Assembly (NCBI RefSeq): GCF_025655475.1
Contig: NZ_JAHTIK010000001.1
Location: 7,069,513-7,133,512 of the forward strand
DNA from: Kitasatospora sp. DSM 101779
GTDB taxonomy: Bacteria; Actinomycetota; Actinomycetes; Streptomycetales; Streptomycetaceae
Reading direction: 5' to 3'
Length of the DNA stretch: 64,000 nt
Under the pieces are notes generated by a model. The model was not told the DNA's origin and made no database searches. It saw only the letters and a list, made by a program, of their open reading frames with translations. Below, in pieces: positions 23,363 through 32,702 of the stretch; position 1 is the stretch's first letter, and each line of letters starts with the position of its first letter. The translations under genes and the position numbers were made by a program.

Positions 23363-24880
23363 GTGATCATTCCGACGCCCCGCCGGCTCCGTGCCGCGCC
23401 CGGCCGGTTCACCTTCGGCCACGAGACGGCCGTGCACGCCGCCGGCCCGGCCGCGGCCGCCGCCGACCTGCTGCGCACCCTGCTCCGCCCGGCCACCGGT
23501 CTGCCGCTGCCACCCTCACCCGACGGCGCCGTGCTGCTCGCCGTCGACCCCGCGCTCACCGCCGAGCTCGGCCCGGAGGGCTACCGCCTCTCGGTCACCC
23601 CCGAGGCCGTCCGGCTGACCGCCGCCGCCACCGCCGGACTGCTGCACGCCGTCCAGCGGCTGCGCCAACTGCTTCCCGCCGAGGCGCTGCTGGACCGCCC
23701 GGCGCCGGACGTCGACTGGCGGCTGCCCTGCCTGACCGTCACCGACCGCCCCCGGTACCCCTGGCGCGGTCTGATGCTCGACGTCGCCCGGCACTTCCTG
23801 CCCGTCGCCCACCTGCACCGCACCGTGGACCTGCTCGCCCTGCACGGACTGAACGTGCTGCACCTGCACCTGACGGACGACCAGGGCTGGCGGATGCCGG
23901 TCTACGCCTACCCGCGGCTCACCGCGATCGGCTCCGTCCGCTCGCGCACGATGACCGGACGGGCCGGCAGCGGACGCTTCGACGACCGCCCGCACGGCGG
24001 CGCGTACACCAAGGCCGAACTGCGCGGCCTCGTCCGGTACGCGGCCGAGCGCGGGGTCACCGTCGTCCCCGAGATCGAGATGCCCGGCCACGCCCGGGCC
24101 GCGCTCGCCGCCTACCCGCGGCTCGGCAACGCCCCCGAACGGCGGCTCGACGTCTGGACGGAGTGGGGTGTCTGCGAGAACGTCCTCGGGGTGCACGACG
24201 AGGCGCTGGACTTCTGCACCGACGTGCTGGACGAGGTCATGGACGTCTTCCCCTCGCCGTACGTGCACCTCGGCGGCGACGAGTGCCCCACGGCCGAGTG
24301 GGAGGCCGCCCCGGCCGCCCGGCGGCGCGCCGCGGAGCTCGGCCTCGCCTCGCCGAAGGAACTGCACGGCTGGTTCCTCGGCCGGATCGGCACCCACCTG
24401 CTGGAGCACGGCCGGCGGCCGGTCTGCTGGGCCGAGGACAGCAGCAGCCCCGGACTGCCGCCCGGGTTCACCGTGATGCCCTGGCGGGACGCCGACCACG
24501 GCCTCGACGCCGCCCGCCGCGGCCACGACATCGTGATGGCCCCGTACCGTGCCACCTACCTCGACCACCCCGCCTCCGACCGCCCCGACGAACCGCTCGG
24601 CCAGGACGGCGCGGTGGTCGACCTGCGGGCCGTCCACGGGCTCGACCCGGCCCCCGGGCACTGGCCGGAGGAGGCCCGGGCCCGGGTCCTCGGCGCCCAG
24701 GCGCAGCTGTGGACCGAGTTCGTGCCCGACGCCGCGGAGGCCGACCGCCGGCTCTACCCGCGGCTCTGCGCCCTCGCCGAGCGGGCCTGGAACCCGGACG
24801 CCGACTGGCCCGCCTTCGAGCACGCCCTCGCCGGCCACCGCCCCCGACTGGCGGCCCTGGGCCTGCCGGCGGACTTCTGA
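23363..24880 (+). CDS. Beta-N-acetylhexosaminidase (GH20), cytoplasmic
   Basis: A 505-residue GH20 enzyme. The N-terminal GH20b domain covers about residues 1-130, and the barrel has LHLHLTDDQGWR and the catalytic pair D306-E307 in HLGGDE. It releases terminal GlcNAc/GalNAc from chitobiose or glycans through a substrate-assisted oxazoline. There is no signal peptide, so it should act on imported chito-oligosaccharides. The GTG start is chosen because the domain begins at residue 2 (IIPTPRRL). DasR-like sites sit upstream. Confidence 0.92.
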   Translation: MIIPTPRRLRAAPGRFTFGHETAVHAAGPAAAAADLLRTLLRPATGLPLPPSPDGAVLLAVDPALTAELGPEGYRLSVTPEAVRLTAAATAGLLHAVQRLRQLLPAEALLDRPAPDVDWRLPCLTVTDRPRYPWRGLMLDVARHFLPVAHLHRTVDLLALHGLNVLHLHLTDDQGWRMPVYAYPRLTAIGSVRSRTMTGRAGSGRFDDRPHGGAYTKAELRGLVRYAAERGVTVVPEIEMPGHARAALAAYPRLGNAPERRLDVWTEWGVCENVLGVHDEALDFCTDVLDEVMDVFPSPYVHLGGDECPTAEWEAAPAARRRAAELGLASPKELHGWFLGRIGTHLLEHGRRPVCWAEDSSSPGLPPGFTVMPWRDADHGLDAARRGHDIVMAPYRATYLDHPASDRPDEPLGQDGAVVDLRAVHGLDPAPGHWPEEARARVLGAQAQLWTEFVPDAAEADRRLYPRLCALAERAWNPDADWPAFEHALAGHRPRLAALGLPADF

Positions 24881-25028
24881 CCACGCGGTCCTGCGCCGCC
24901 CCGTTCGCGGCACGGCCCACCCCGTCCGCCCCTGATCCGCACCACCCCGCTCGCTCCCCGCACCGCCCGGGTGCCCGCCGCCGGCGTCACCCGTGTCCCG
25001 CACCGCCCCACCGGAGAGAGGGAACACC

Positions 25029-26456
25029 GTGTCAGGAAAGCCCCGCGTCCCGCGCCGCCTGCGCACCGCGACGGCCGTCTGCGTCGCCGCCGGCCTGGCC
25101 GGCGCCGCGCTGGTCACCCCGCCGGCCTCGGCCGCGACCGACGCGCTGAGCGTCCAGTACCGCACCAGCGCCACCGGTGCCACCGCCGACCAGGCCGAAC
25201 CCTGGCTGGAGGTGGTCAACACCGGCTCCACCACCGTGCCGCTGAGCGAGCTCAAGCTGCGCTACTACTTCACGTCCGACGGCCCGACGACCGTCTACCG
25301 GTTCGCCTGCTCCTGGGCGGTCAGGGGCTGCGGCAACATCACCGGCACCTTCGGCACCCTCGCGAACCCGACCGCGACCGCCGACCGCTACCTGGAGATC
25401 GGCTTCACCGCCGGCGCCGGCTCGCTCGCCCCCGGGCAGAACACCGGCGACATGCAGCTGCGCTTCTACCGGTCGGACTGGCAGACCCTCACCCAGTCCG
25501 ACGACTACTCCTTCAGTGCCGCCCGCACCGGCTACGCGAACTGGGACAAGGTCACCCTGCAGCGCTCCGGCGCCCTCGTCTGGGGCACCGCCCCGGACGG
25601 CAACACCCCGACCACGCCCCCGACCACGCCGCCCACCACGCCCCCGCCGACCGACCCGAACGCGCCCGCGCTCTTCGACGACTTCGGCTACGGCTCCAGC
25701 AGCGACCCGGCGTTGCAGCAGCACGGCTGGACGGTGAAGTCCGGGCAGGGCGGCCCGGGCGTGCCCGGCGCGACCTGGTCGCCGGCCGACGTCACCTTCG
25801 CCAACTCGGTGATGAACCTGCGCCTCACCACCGACGGCACCGCGTCCGGCACCCGGGAGACGGAGATCCAGACCACCGCCCGCAAGTTCAAGAACGGCAC
25901 CTACGCGGCCCGGGTGAAGTTCGACGACACCCCGAGCGGCGGCCCCGACGGCGACCACGTCAACCAGACGTTCTTCGCCTTCACCCCGCTCGACCGGCCG
26001 ATGGACCCGGACTACAGCGAGCAGGACTTCGAGTACCTGCCCAACGGCGGCTGGGGCGAGCAGGGCAACATCATGTACACCACGTCCTGGGAGACCTACA
26101 ACCCGGACCCGTGGAACGCCGTCAACACCCACACCGAGAGCCGCACCTCCTTCGACGGCTGGCACGACCTCCAGATCACCATCGACGGCACGGCCATCAC
26201 CTACTACATCGACGGACGGGTGTTCGCGGCGCACGGCGAGCCGTACCTGCCCGAGACACCGCAGTGGATCGACTTCAACCACTGGCTGATCGACCTCAAC
26301 GGCCAGACCGGGAGCACCCCGCGCTCCTACGACGAGCAGGTCGACTACGTGTACTTCGTGAAGGACCAGGTGCTCACCCCGGCGCAGGTCGCGGCCAAGG
26401 TCGCCGGCTACCGCGCGGCCGGCACCGCGTTCACCGACACCGTCCCCGCGGGCTGA
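25029..26456 (+). CDS. Secreted CBM3-GH16-type glycosidase
   Basis: A 475-residue secreted protein. Signal peptide to about residue 38 (TPPASA), a CBM3-type module (about 40-190; LSVQYRTSATGATADQAEPW, then SELKLRYYFTSD), a PTTPP-repeat linker, and a GH16-like beta-jelly-roll (about 216-450). The catalytic motif is E331-Q-D-F-E335, a variant of ExDxxE with Gln at the second position. GH16 enzymes cut beta-glucans and related polysaccharides; a cellulose-binding module suggests plant material. A GGAGAGAGGGA ribosome binding site supports the GTG. Confidence 0.85.
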   Translation: MSGKPRVPRRLRTATAVCVAAGLAGAALVTPPASAATDALSVQYRTSATGATADQAEPWLEVVNTGSTTVPLSELKLRYYFTSDGPTTVYRFACSWAVRGCGNITGTFGTLANPTATADRYLEIGFTAGAGSLAPGQNTGDMQLRFYRSDWQTLTQSDDYSFSAARTGYANWDKVTLQRSGALVWGTAPDGNTPTTPPTTPPTTPPPTDPNAPALFDDFGYGSSSDPALQQHGWTVKSGQGGPGVPGATWSPADVTFANSVMNLRLTTDGTASGTRETEIQTTARKFKNGTYAARVKFDDTPSGGPDGDHVNQTFFAFTPLDRPMDPDYSEQDFEYLPNGGWGEQGNIMYTTSWETYNPDPWNAVNTHTESRTSFDGWHDLQITIDGTAITYYIDGRVFAAHGEPYLPETPQWIDFNHWLIDLNGQTGSTPRSYDEQVDYVYFVKDQVLTPAQVAAKVAGYRAAGTAFTDTVPAG

Positions 26457-26548
26457 TCCGCCTGCCTGTCGCCCCGCCCGCGCGGGGAGCGGCCGCTCAC
26501 CGCGCGGGCCGGGCCCGGCTCCGGCCGGCGCCGAGACTTTGCCTCCGT

Positions 26549-26578
26549 TTGACACCCTCGGAGGTCCGGGACTAGAGA
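26549..26578 (+). promoter_or_regulatory. Consensus promoter of a leaderless SpoIIE gene
   Basis: TTGACA (26549-26554), an 18-bp spacer and TAGAGA (26573-26578) form a near-perfect housekeeping (HrdB-type) promoter. The ATG at 26585 lies six bases beyond the -10, so transcription should begin at the start codon. Confidence 0.65.
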
Positions 26579-26584
26579 GAAAGA

Positions 26585-29305
26585 ATGCGCCTGGGCGTGC
26601 CGGCTGACGGCGAACCGGGGGCGGCTGCCGAGCACCCGGACGCCCCCGCGGAGAGCGATGCCCCGACCAGCCCCCCGGCCACCGCCGACCCCGACCCGCC
26701 GCCGACCGGCCAGGACACGTCGGCCCGGCGTTCGGCCCCGGGGACGGCGGCCCCGGGGCCGCCCGTGGAGGACGGCCCCGACACCCCGCCGCCGCCGGCC
26801 GACGCCCAGCCGCCACCGTTCGATCGGTTCGCCCCGCCGGGCGCACCGCCCGGCGCCGCCGACCGCGACGCCGTCGAGAAACTCCTCGCCGAAGGCCTGA
26901 CCAGGGCCGTCGACCTCACGTCCGGCTACGGAGGGCTGGTCTACCTGCCGTCCCCCGACCACCGCTCGCTGGTGCTCAGCACCGTCGTCGGTGTCCCGCT
27001 GCCACTGCTCAGCGCCTTCCGGCGGATCGCCGTGCCGGCCCCGCTGCCCCCCGCCGAGGCCTTCCGCTCCGGCCGCACCATCGTCCTCGCCGACCCCGAC
27101 GAGACCATGCGGCGCTTCCCCCGCCTCGCGGTCGGCCTGCCCTACGCCTTCTCCTTCGCCGCCGCACCGATCGCCACCCGCGCGGGCACCCTCGGTGTGC
27201 TGTGCGTGCTGTGGCCCAGCACCGAGGCCGGACTGCCCGGCGGGGCCCGCCGCCAACTGCGCTCCTCCGCCAACCGGATCGCCGCCTCGCTCGCGCCCTA
27301 CGGCGAACTGGCCGCCACCGACGAGCCCACCGTCGTCCAGCTCCCGCCACCCTCCGGGCCGGCCACCCGGGTCGGCGTCTTCGACTGGGACATCCCCGGC
27401 CGCGCCATCGCCGTCGACCAGGAGCTCGAAGCCATCCTCGGCCTCGCCCCCGGCTCCTTCGACGGCCGCCTCGCCACCCTGGTCGAACGGCTCTCGCCCG
27501 AGGACATGCCGCTGCTGCGCGAGGCCGCCCGGCGGGCTGCGGCCGACGGCCGGCCCTTCGACCGGCAGGTCCGGGTCCGCGACCCGCGCGGCGGCCATCG
27601 CACCCTCGACCTCCGCGGCCGCCCGGTCGCCGACGGCACCCACCTGGTCGTCGTCGTCCTCGACGACTCGGCCGGCTCCGCCGCGGTCGCCGCCGTGGAG
27701 CGGCTGCGCGACGGCGTCTTCGCCCTCGACGCCGAGGGCATGGTCGTCTACGTCAACCGCACCGCCGAGATGTTCCTGCAGGCCCGGCGGGACGAACTCC
27801 TCGGCCGGCACCCCTGGCGGGTGCTGCCCTGGCTCGGCGACCCCGCCTACGAGGACCGCTACCGCGCCGCGATGCTCTCCCGGCGCCCGACCGCCTTCCT
27901 CGCCTGCCGGCCCCCCGACCACTGGCTCGCCTTCTCGCTCTACCCCGACGCGCACGGCGTCACCGGCCGGGTGGTCGCCGCCGCCGAACCGGCGGACCCG
28001 CACACCGCCGTCCTGCCGGAGGCCCCGCCCGCCGCCCCCGCGAGCCTCGGCGCGACCTACCACCTGCTGCAGCTGGCCAGCGCCCTCACCGAGGCGGTCT
28101 CCGTCCAGGAGGTCTGCAACACCGTCCTGGAGCAGATCCTGCCCGGCTACGGCGGCCAGGAGCTCGCCCTCTACCTCGCCCAGAACGGCCGGATGCACCT
28201 GGTCTCCCAGAGCGGCTACCCGGAGGGCTTCCTCGACCGCTTCGAGGCCACCCCGCTCGGCGCCCGGCTGCCCGGCACCGAGACCCTGATCGCCGGCACC
28301 CCGCTCTTCTTCCAGTCCTCCCGAGAACTCCTCGACGCCTACCCCGGCATCCCGCAGGACGAGATGCGCGCCTGGGCCTTCCTGCCGCTGATCGCCTCCG
28401 GCCACCCCATCGGCAGCCTCATCCTCGGCTTCGAACAGGCGAGGACGTTCACTCCCGAGGACCGCGTCCAGCTGACCGCCCTCGGCGGCCTGATCGCCCA
28501 GGCCCTGGAGCGGGCCCGGCTGTACGACGCCGAGTTCGAGCTCGCCCGCGGCCTCCAGCAGGCCCTGCTCCCGCACCGGCTGCCCACCGTGCCCGGCATC
28601 GCCATCACCGCCCGCTACCTGCCCGGCACCCGCGGCATGGAGATCGGCGGCGACTGGTACGACGTCATCACCACCCCGCACGGCCTCTGCCTGGTCATCG
28701 GCGACGTCGAGGGACACAACGTCGGTGCCGCCGCGACCATGGGGCAGTTGCGCAGCGCCGTCCGCGCCTTCGCCTCCGGCGGCAGCCCGCCCGCCGAGGT
28801 CCTGGTGCGCACCAACCACCTGATGGTCGACCTCGACCCGGGGCTGCTCGCCAGCTGCTGCCTGATCCACCTCGACCCGTCCGACGGCCGAGGGCACGGC
28901 GTCCGGGCCGGCCACCCGCCGCCGCTGCTCCGCCGCCCCGACGGGCGCACCGACCTGGTCGACCTGGAGGGCGGGCCGCTGCTCGGCGTCGACCGTTCCT
29001 CGTACTACCCCACCACCCGGCTGCACCTGCCGGTCGGCTCGGTCCTCGCGCTGTACACCGACGGCCTGGTGGAGAGCCCGTCCACCGCCATCGACCAGGG
29101 CATCGACGAACTCCGCAGCTCGCTCGCCCACGCCGGCCCCGTCGTGCCCGCCGCGTCCGCCGCCCGCGGCGGCGAACCGGACGGCGACGGCCGGTCCGGC
29201 GGCGCCCGCACCCTCGACGGCCTCGCCGACCGGCTGGTCGGCCGGGCCCGGCGCACGGCGCAGCGCCTGGACGACATCGCCCTGCTGCTCGTCCGGCGGG
29301 AGTAG
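26585..29305 (+). CDS. SpoIIE-type phosphatase with GAF and PAS sensor domains
   Basis: A 906-residue cytoplasmic signalling protein. A Pro/Ala-rich low-complexity N-terminus (about 1-95) precedes a GAF-like domain (about 96-245), two PAS-like domains (about 255-350 and 365-470), a second GAF (about 485-650) and a SpoIIE/PP2C phosphatase domain (about 655-905) with GGDWYDV near residue 688 and a C-terminal DDIALLLVRR. Such phosphatases dephosphorylate anti-anti-sigma proteins. No kinase-type ATPase domain is present, unlike the other SpoIIE gene at 59.8 kb. Confidence 0.88.
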   Translation: MRLGVPADGEPGAAAEHPDAPAESDAPTSPPATADPDPPPTGQDTSARRSAPGTAAPGPPVEDGPDTPPPPADAQPPPFDRFAPPGAPPGAADRDAVEKLLAEGLTRAVDLTSGYGGLVYLPSPDHRSLVLSTVVGVPLPLLSAFRRIAVPAPLPPAEAFRSGRTIVLADPDETMRRFPRLAVGLPYAFSFAAAPIATRAGTLGVLCVLWPSTEAGLPGGARRQLRSSANRIAASLAPYGELAATDEPTVVQLPPPSGPATRVGVFDWDIPGRAIAVDQELEAILGLAPGSFDGRLATLVERLSPEDMPLLREAARRAAADGRPFDRQVRVRDPRGGHRTLDLRGRPVADGTHLVVVVLDDSAGSAAVAAVERLRDGVFALDAEGMVVYVNRTAEMFLQARRDELLGRHPWRVLPWLGDPAYEDRYRAAMLSRRPTAFLACRPPDHWLAFSLYPDAHGVTGRVVAAAEPADPHTAVLPEAPPAAPASLGATYHLLQLASALTEAVSVQEVCNTVLEQILPGYGGQELALYLAQNGRMHLVSQSGYPEGFLDRFEATPLGARLPGTETLIAGTPLFFQSSRELLDAYPGIPQDEMRAWAFLPLIASGHPIGSLILGFEQARTFTPEDRVQLTALGGLIAQALERARLYDAEFELARGLQQALLPHRLPTVPGIAITARYLPGTRGMEIGGDWYDVITTPHGLCLVIGDVEGHNVGAAATMGQLRSAVRAFASGGSPPAEVLVRTNHLMVDLDPGLLASCCLIHLDPSDGRGHGVRAGHPPPLLRRPDGRTDLVDLEGGPLLGVDRSSYYPTTRLHLPVGSVLALYTDGLVESPSTAIDQGIDELRSSLAHAGPVVPAASAARGGEPDGDGRSGGARTLDGLADRLVGRARRTAQRLDDIALLLVRRE

Positions 29306-29362
29306 CCCGCACGCAGGCGCACCGTCCGACGGCCGGGCGGAGCCGCCGGTTCCCCGACTTTG

Positions 29363-29380
29363 GTCGCGGCCGATCGCGAC
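29363..29380 (+). promoter_or_regulatory. Inverted repeat upstream of the histidine kinase gene
   Basis: GTCGCG (29363-29368) and CGCGAC (29375-29380) form an inverted repeat centred on GCCGAT. It lies about 50 bp before the kinase start and could be an operator for the neighbouring NarL regulator. Confidence 0.35.
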
Positions 29381-29414
29381 GGAGGATGGTCGCGGAGCCC
29401 GGGTGAGGGACCGC

Positions 29415-29420
29415 TAGCCT
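29415..29420 (+). promoter_or_regulatory. -10 box (TAGCCT), leaderless histidine kinase
   Basis: TAGCCT ends six bases before the GTG at 29427 and no ribosome binding site is present, which fits a leaderless mRNA. Confidence 0.45.
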
Positions 29421-29426
29421 CTGCGC

Positions 29427-31094
29427 GTGACCACCAAGCCGACCGCTCTCCGCCCGGCGGGCGCCCTCCCGGCCGGGCTCCTCCCGACCGCCCCCACCAG
29501 GGCGGACTTCGCGCCGCGGGCGCTGGCCCGCCGGGCCCTGCCCGGCCCCTGGGGCGCCCGGCGCGTGGTGCAGGAGAGCCTTGCCGCGCTGTTCGCCGGC
29601 GGGCTCGGCGGGCTGATCCAGCTCGCCGACTCCGGCCCCGGCGCGGCGCTCGCCGCCGGCCTCGCGGCGGCCGCGCTCTGCCTGCTGCGCCGCGGCCTGC
29701 CCGGGCCCGTGCTGGTGCTCACCGGCGCGGCCGTCGGCGGGTACGGCGGCTTCCTGCCGGTGCTGGTGCTGGCCGGCTGGTCCGCCGGCTACCGGATCGC
29801 CCGTCCGCCGGTGCTGACGGCCGTCTTCTGCCTCGCCTTCAACGCGGTCGTCGGCCTCTCGCTGACCCTCAACACCGACGGCCTGCCCGTCCGCGCCAAC
29901 CTGGTCGTCTCCTCGGTCGGCTTCCTGCTGCTCGCCGTGCTGCCCGCCGTGGTCGGCCGCTACCGCGCCCAGCGCCGCGCGCTGCTCACCGCCCTGCAGG
30001 AGCGCAACGCCCAACTGCTGCGCGAGCGCGCGATGATCGCCCATCAGGCGCGGCTGCGCGAGCGTCACCGGATCGCCCAGGACATGCACGACAGCCTCGG
30101 CCACCAGCTCGCCCTGATCGCCGTGCACACCGGCGCGCTGGAGGTGGACCGCAGCCTCACCGGGCCGCAGCGCGAGGCGGTCGGCGTGCTCCGGCAGGCC
30201 GCCACCGGCGCGATGCGCGAGCTGCGCGAGGTGGTCGGGCTGCTCCGGGACGACACCCTGCCCGAGGCGGGCGGCGTCGAGGCGGTCGAGCAGCTGGTCG
30301 AGGCCTCCCGGGCGGCGGGCGCCGCGGTGGTGCTGGCACGGGCCGGCGAACCCCGGCCGCTGCCGGCCGCCTCGGGCCACGCGGCGTACCGGATCGTCCA
30401 GGAGGGGCTGACCAACGCCCACAAGCACGCGCCCGGGGCGAGGATCACCGTCTCGCTGCGCTACGAACCCGACGCCCTGGTGGTGGAGGTGCACAACGGC
30501 CCGCCGCCGGCCGGCGCCGACGGGGCCGTCCGCGGCGGTCAGGGCCTGACGGGTCTGCACGAGCGGGCCCGGCTGCTCGGCGGCATGGTGCACGCCGGCA
30601 CCGCGGCGGACGGCGGCTTCCGGCTGGCCGGTGTGCTCCCGTACGACGGTGCGGGGCGGCCGGACGGTGCGGACGCCGGACTGCCGGACGACCTGGGGCT
30701 CGGCCTGCCGGTGCCGCCCGACCCGACGCCGCGCCGCAGCCCGGCCCTGGGCTGCGCGATCGGCGCCGGACTCGTCCTGCTGGCCTCGCTCGGCGCGCTG
30801 GCCTGGGCCGTCGTGACCTTCTTCCACATGATCGACAACGCCACGCTGCCGAGGCAGACCTTCGACGCGCTGGCCGTCGGCAGCTCCGAGCAGGAGGTGC
30901 GCCGGCAGCTGCCGGCCGGCAGCCGGCAGATGACCAACGACTACCGGCACCAGGGACCGCCGGTGCCGGCCGGCGCGTCCTGCTCCTGGTTCATCTCCGG
31001 CGAGGACACGGACGCCCTGGAGACGGAGACCGTCCTGCGGCTCTGCTTCCGCGACGGCCGATTCGTCGAGAAGCAGCACTACGCTGCCAGGTGA
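29427..31094 (+). CDS. NarL-type sensor histidine kinase with C-terminal extracytoplasmic BamE-like domain
   Basis: A 555-residue kinase. About five membrane helices (about 50-175), a coiled linker, and a HisKA_3 domain with phospho-acceptor H221 in DMHDSLGHQLA, then an HATPase (about 315-420) with RIVQEGLTNAHKHA and GQGLTGLHER. Unusually, a further membrane helix (about 441-468) is followed by a small domain (about 475-555) with a DALAVGSSEQEVRRQLP pattern and two Cys, like BamE/SmpA modules. Its C-terminus should lie outside. The stop overlaps a GTG at the start of the response regulator reading frame. Confidence 0.88.
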   Translation: MTTKPTALRPAGALPAGLLPTAPTRADFAPRALARRALPGPWGARRVVQESLAALFAGGLGGLIQLADSGPGAALAAGLAAAALCLLRRGLPGPVLVLTGAAVGGYGGFLPVLVLAGWSAGYRIARPPVLTAVFCLAFNAVVGLSLTLNTDGLPVRANLVVSSVGFLLLAVLPAVVGRYRAQRRALLTALQERNAQLLRERAMIAHQARLRERHRIAQDMHDSLGHQLALIAVHTGALEVDRSLTGPQREAVGVLRQAATGAMRELREVVGLLRDDTLPEAGGVEAVEQLVEASRAAGAAVVLARAGEPRPLPAASGHAAYRIVQEGLTNAHKHAPGARITVSLRYEPDALVVEVHNGPPPAGADGAVRGGQGLTGLHERARLLGGMVHAGTAADGGFRLAGVLPYDGAGRPDGADAGLPDDLGLGLPVPPDPTPRRSPALGCAIGAGLVLLASLGALAWAVVTFFHMIDNATLPRQTFDALAVGSSEQEVRRQLPAGSRQMTNDYRHQGPPVPAGASCSWFISGEDTDALETETVLRLCFRDGRFVEKQHYAAR

Positions 31095-31126
31095 CCGACC
31101 GTGACACCTCCCAGGAGACCCCAGAC

Positions 31127-31774
31127 GTGATCAAGGTCCTCGTCGCCGACGACGAGCCGCTCATCCGGGCCGGCATCCGGATGATCCTCACCTCCGCCGA
31201 CGACATCGACGTGGTGGCCGAGGCCGCCGACGGCCGCGAGGCGCTGGGACTCGCCCGCGCCCACGCGGTGGACGTGGTGCTGCTCGACATCCAGATGCCG
31301 GTGATGGACGGCCTGACCGCGCTGGCGGAGCTGCCGAGGGCCGCCCCCGGCGCGCGGGCGATCGTGCTCACCACCTTCGGCGAGCGGGAGAACGTGCTGC
31401 GGGCGATCTCCTCCGGCGGCGCCGGGTTCCTGCTGAAGGACACGGCCCCCGGTGAGCTCATCCAGGCCGTCCGGGCGGCCGCCGGCGGCAACGCCTTCCT
31501 CTCGCCCGCCGCCACCCGGCACATCGTCGACAGCCTGGCGGCCGGCCCGGCCGCCGCCCGCGGCGAGGCGGCCCGCCGCCGGCTGGCCGTGCTCACCGAG
31601 CGCGAGCGCGCCGTGGTCGACCTGCTCGGCGAGGGCCTGTCCAACGCCGACGCCGGCGCCCGGCTGCACATGAGCGAGGCCACCGTGAAGACCTACGTCA
31701 GCCGGATCCTGGCCAAGCTGGAGTGCGACAACCGGGTGCAGGCCGCGCTGCTCGCCCGCGACGCGGGGCTCTGA
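31127..31774 (+). CDS. NarL/FixJ response regulator
   Basis: A 215-residue regulator. Receiver domain (about 1-120) with D8/D9, phospho-acceptor D54 in VVLLDIQMP, T83 and K104; LuxR helix-turn-helix (about 145-205) with LTERERAVVDLLGEGLSNADAGARL. An AGGAG at 31113-31117 favours the GTG at 31127. The alternative GTG at 31091, overlapping the kinase stop, would add 12 residues. It is co-transcribed with the kinase and is its evident partner; targets are unknown. Confidence 0.92.
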   Translation: MIKVLVADDEPLIRAGIRMILTSADDIDVVAEAADGREALGLARAHAVDVVLLDIQMPVMDGLTALAELPRAAPGARAIVLTTFGERENVLRAISSGGAGFLLKDTAPGELIQAVRAAAGGNAFLSPAATRHIVDSLAAGPAAARGEAARRRLAVLTERERAVVDLLGEGLSNADAGARLHMSEATVKTYVSRILAKLECDNRVQAALLARDAGL

Positions 31775-31799
31775 CCGGCCGCCGAGCGCGGGCGGCGCC

Positions 31800-32564
31800 T
31801 CAGGCCTGCGGCTGCAGGACCCCGGTCAGCCGGGCCTGCGCCCGGTCGAGGTCGCGGTTGAGCTGGGCCCGCAGGGCGGGCAGCAGCGTGAGCGCGGCCC
31901 GGGCGGCGTCCGCGGTGGGCTCCGGGTCGGCCTCGGCGGAGGTGACCGCGGCTCGCAGCGGCATGGTGGTGAGCGCCGTCTCCCAGGCCGCGCGGTGCAC
32001 CCCGGCGGCGTAGCGGGAGGTCAGGTACTCGAGCGGGGTCAGCGCGAGGCCGTCGGTGTCGCCCGGCCCGGCCAGCCGGTCGCTGGGCAGCAGCCAGGCG
32101 ATGCCGTCCCGGGCGATCAGTTCGAAGGCGCGGGACTCGTCCGGTACCGCCCACGGGCCGCTGCCGGGGGTGGCGGCGGCCAGCAGCCGGTCCAGCATCG
32201 CGGCCTCGCGCGGGCCGGCCGTCCGGTCCGGGTGCTCCTGGTCGGCGAGCAGTTGGGCCAGGTGGTAGCGCTGGCCCCAGCTGCCGACCCAGCGGTGCAT
32301 GGCGCCGGCCCGAGTCTCCCGGAGGGCAGCCAGCGCGAGGGCCCGGGTGGTCACGTCGCGTCGGACGAGCACGCCCTCGGAGTCCGGGCCCAGCCGGAGC
32401 AGGGCCGACTGCACGGTGGCCGGGGTGGGGCCGTCGTACCAGCGCAGTGTCCAGCAGCGGCGGGCGGGGTCGTACTGCGGCTCGAAGGCGGTCCGGTACT
32501 GCGCGCCGAGCCGGTCGGCGAGCCGGCGCAGTCGGGGTCTGCGCCGGGAGGAGGGGGTGGGCAT
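31800..32564 (-). CDS. Conserved hypothetical protein
   Basis: A 254-residue soluble, helix-rich protein. A basic N-terminus (PSSRRRPRLRR) is followed by ALLRLGPDSEGVLVRRDVTTRALALAAL, a GSWGQRYHLAQLLADQEHPD segment and a WAVPDESRAFELIARDGIAWLLP region. I do not recognise a family. It is convergent with the response regulator (about 26 bp between stops). A TACTGT box six bases upstream of the ATG indicates a leaderless mRNA. Confidence 0.6.
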   Translation of the reverse strand: MPTPSSRRRPRLRRLADRLGAQYRTAFEPQYDPARRCWTLRWYDGPTPATVQSALLRLGPDSEGVLVRRDVTTRALALAALRETRAGAMHRWVGSWGQRYHLAQLLADQEHPDRTAGPREAAMLDRLLAAATPGSGPWAVPDESRAFELIARDGIAWLLPSDRLAGPGDTDGLALTPLEYLTSRYAAGVHRAAWETALTTMPLRAAVTSAEADPEPTADAARAALTLLPALRAQLNRDLDRAQARLTGVLQPQA

Positions 32565-32570
32565 GGCTGC

Positions 32571-32576
32571 ACAGTA
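32571..32576 (-). promoter_or_regulatory. -10 box (TACTGT), leaderless
   Basis: On the minus strand TACTGT ends six bases before the ATG of the hypothetical gene, with no ribosome binding site between, which fits a leaderless transcript. Confidence 0.4.
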
Positions 32577-32702
32577 ACCAGCACGCACCGGCGCGCGACG
32601 CGACGCGCGCGACCCCTCACCCCGCTGGGCGCCCCCCGCCCGGCCCGAGGGGTGAACGCCCCTGCCCAGCCGTATCCTGCTGTCCCCGTGAGCCGTTCCG
32701 AA

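Noticed and set aside
26408..29131. A 900-codon minus-strand open frame opposite the first SpoIIE gene
   Set aside because: Low-complexity Gly/Ala/Asp/Val-rich composition with no motif; the plus strand has clear GAF, PAS and PP2C domains and a consensus promoter.
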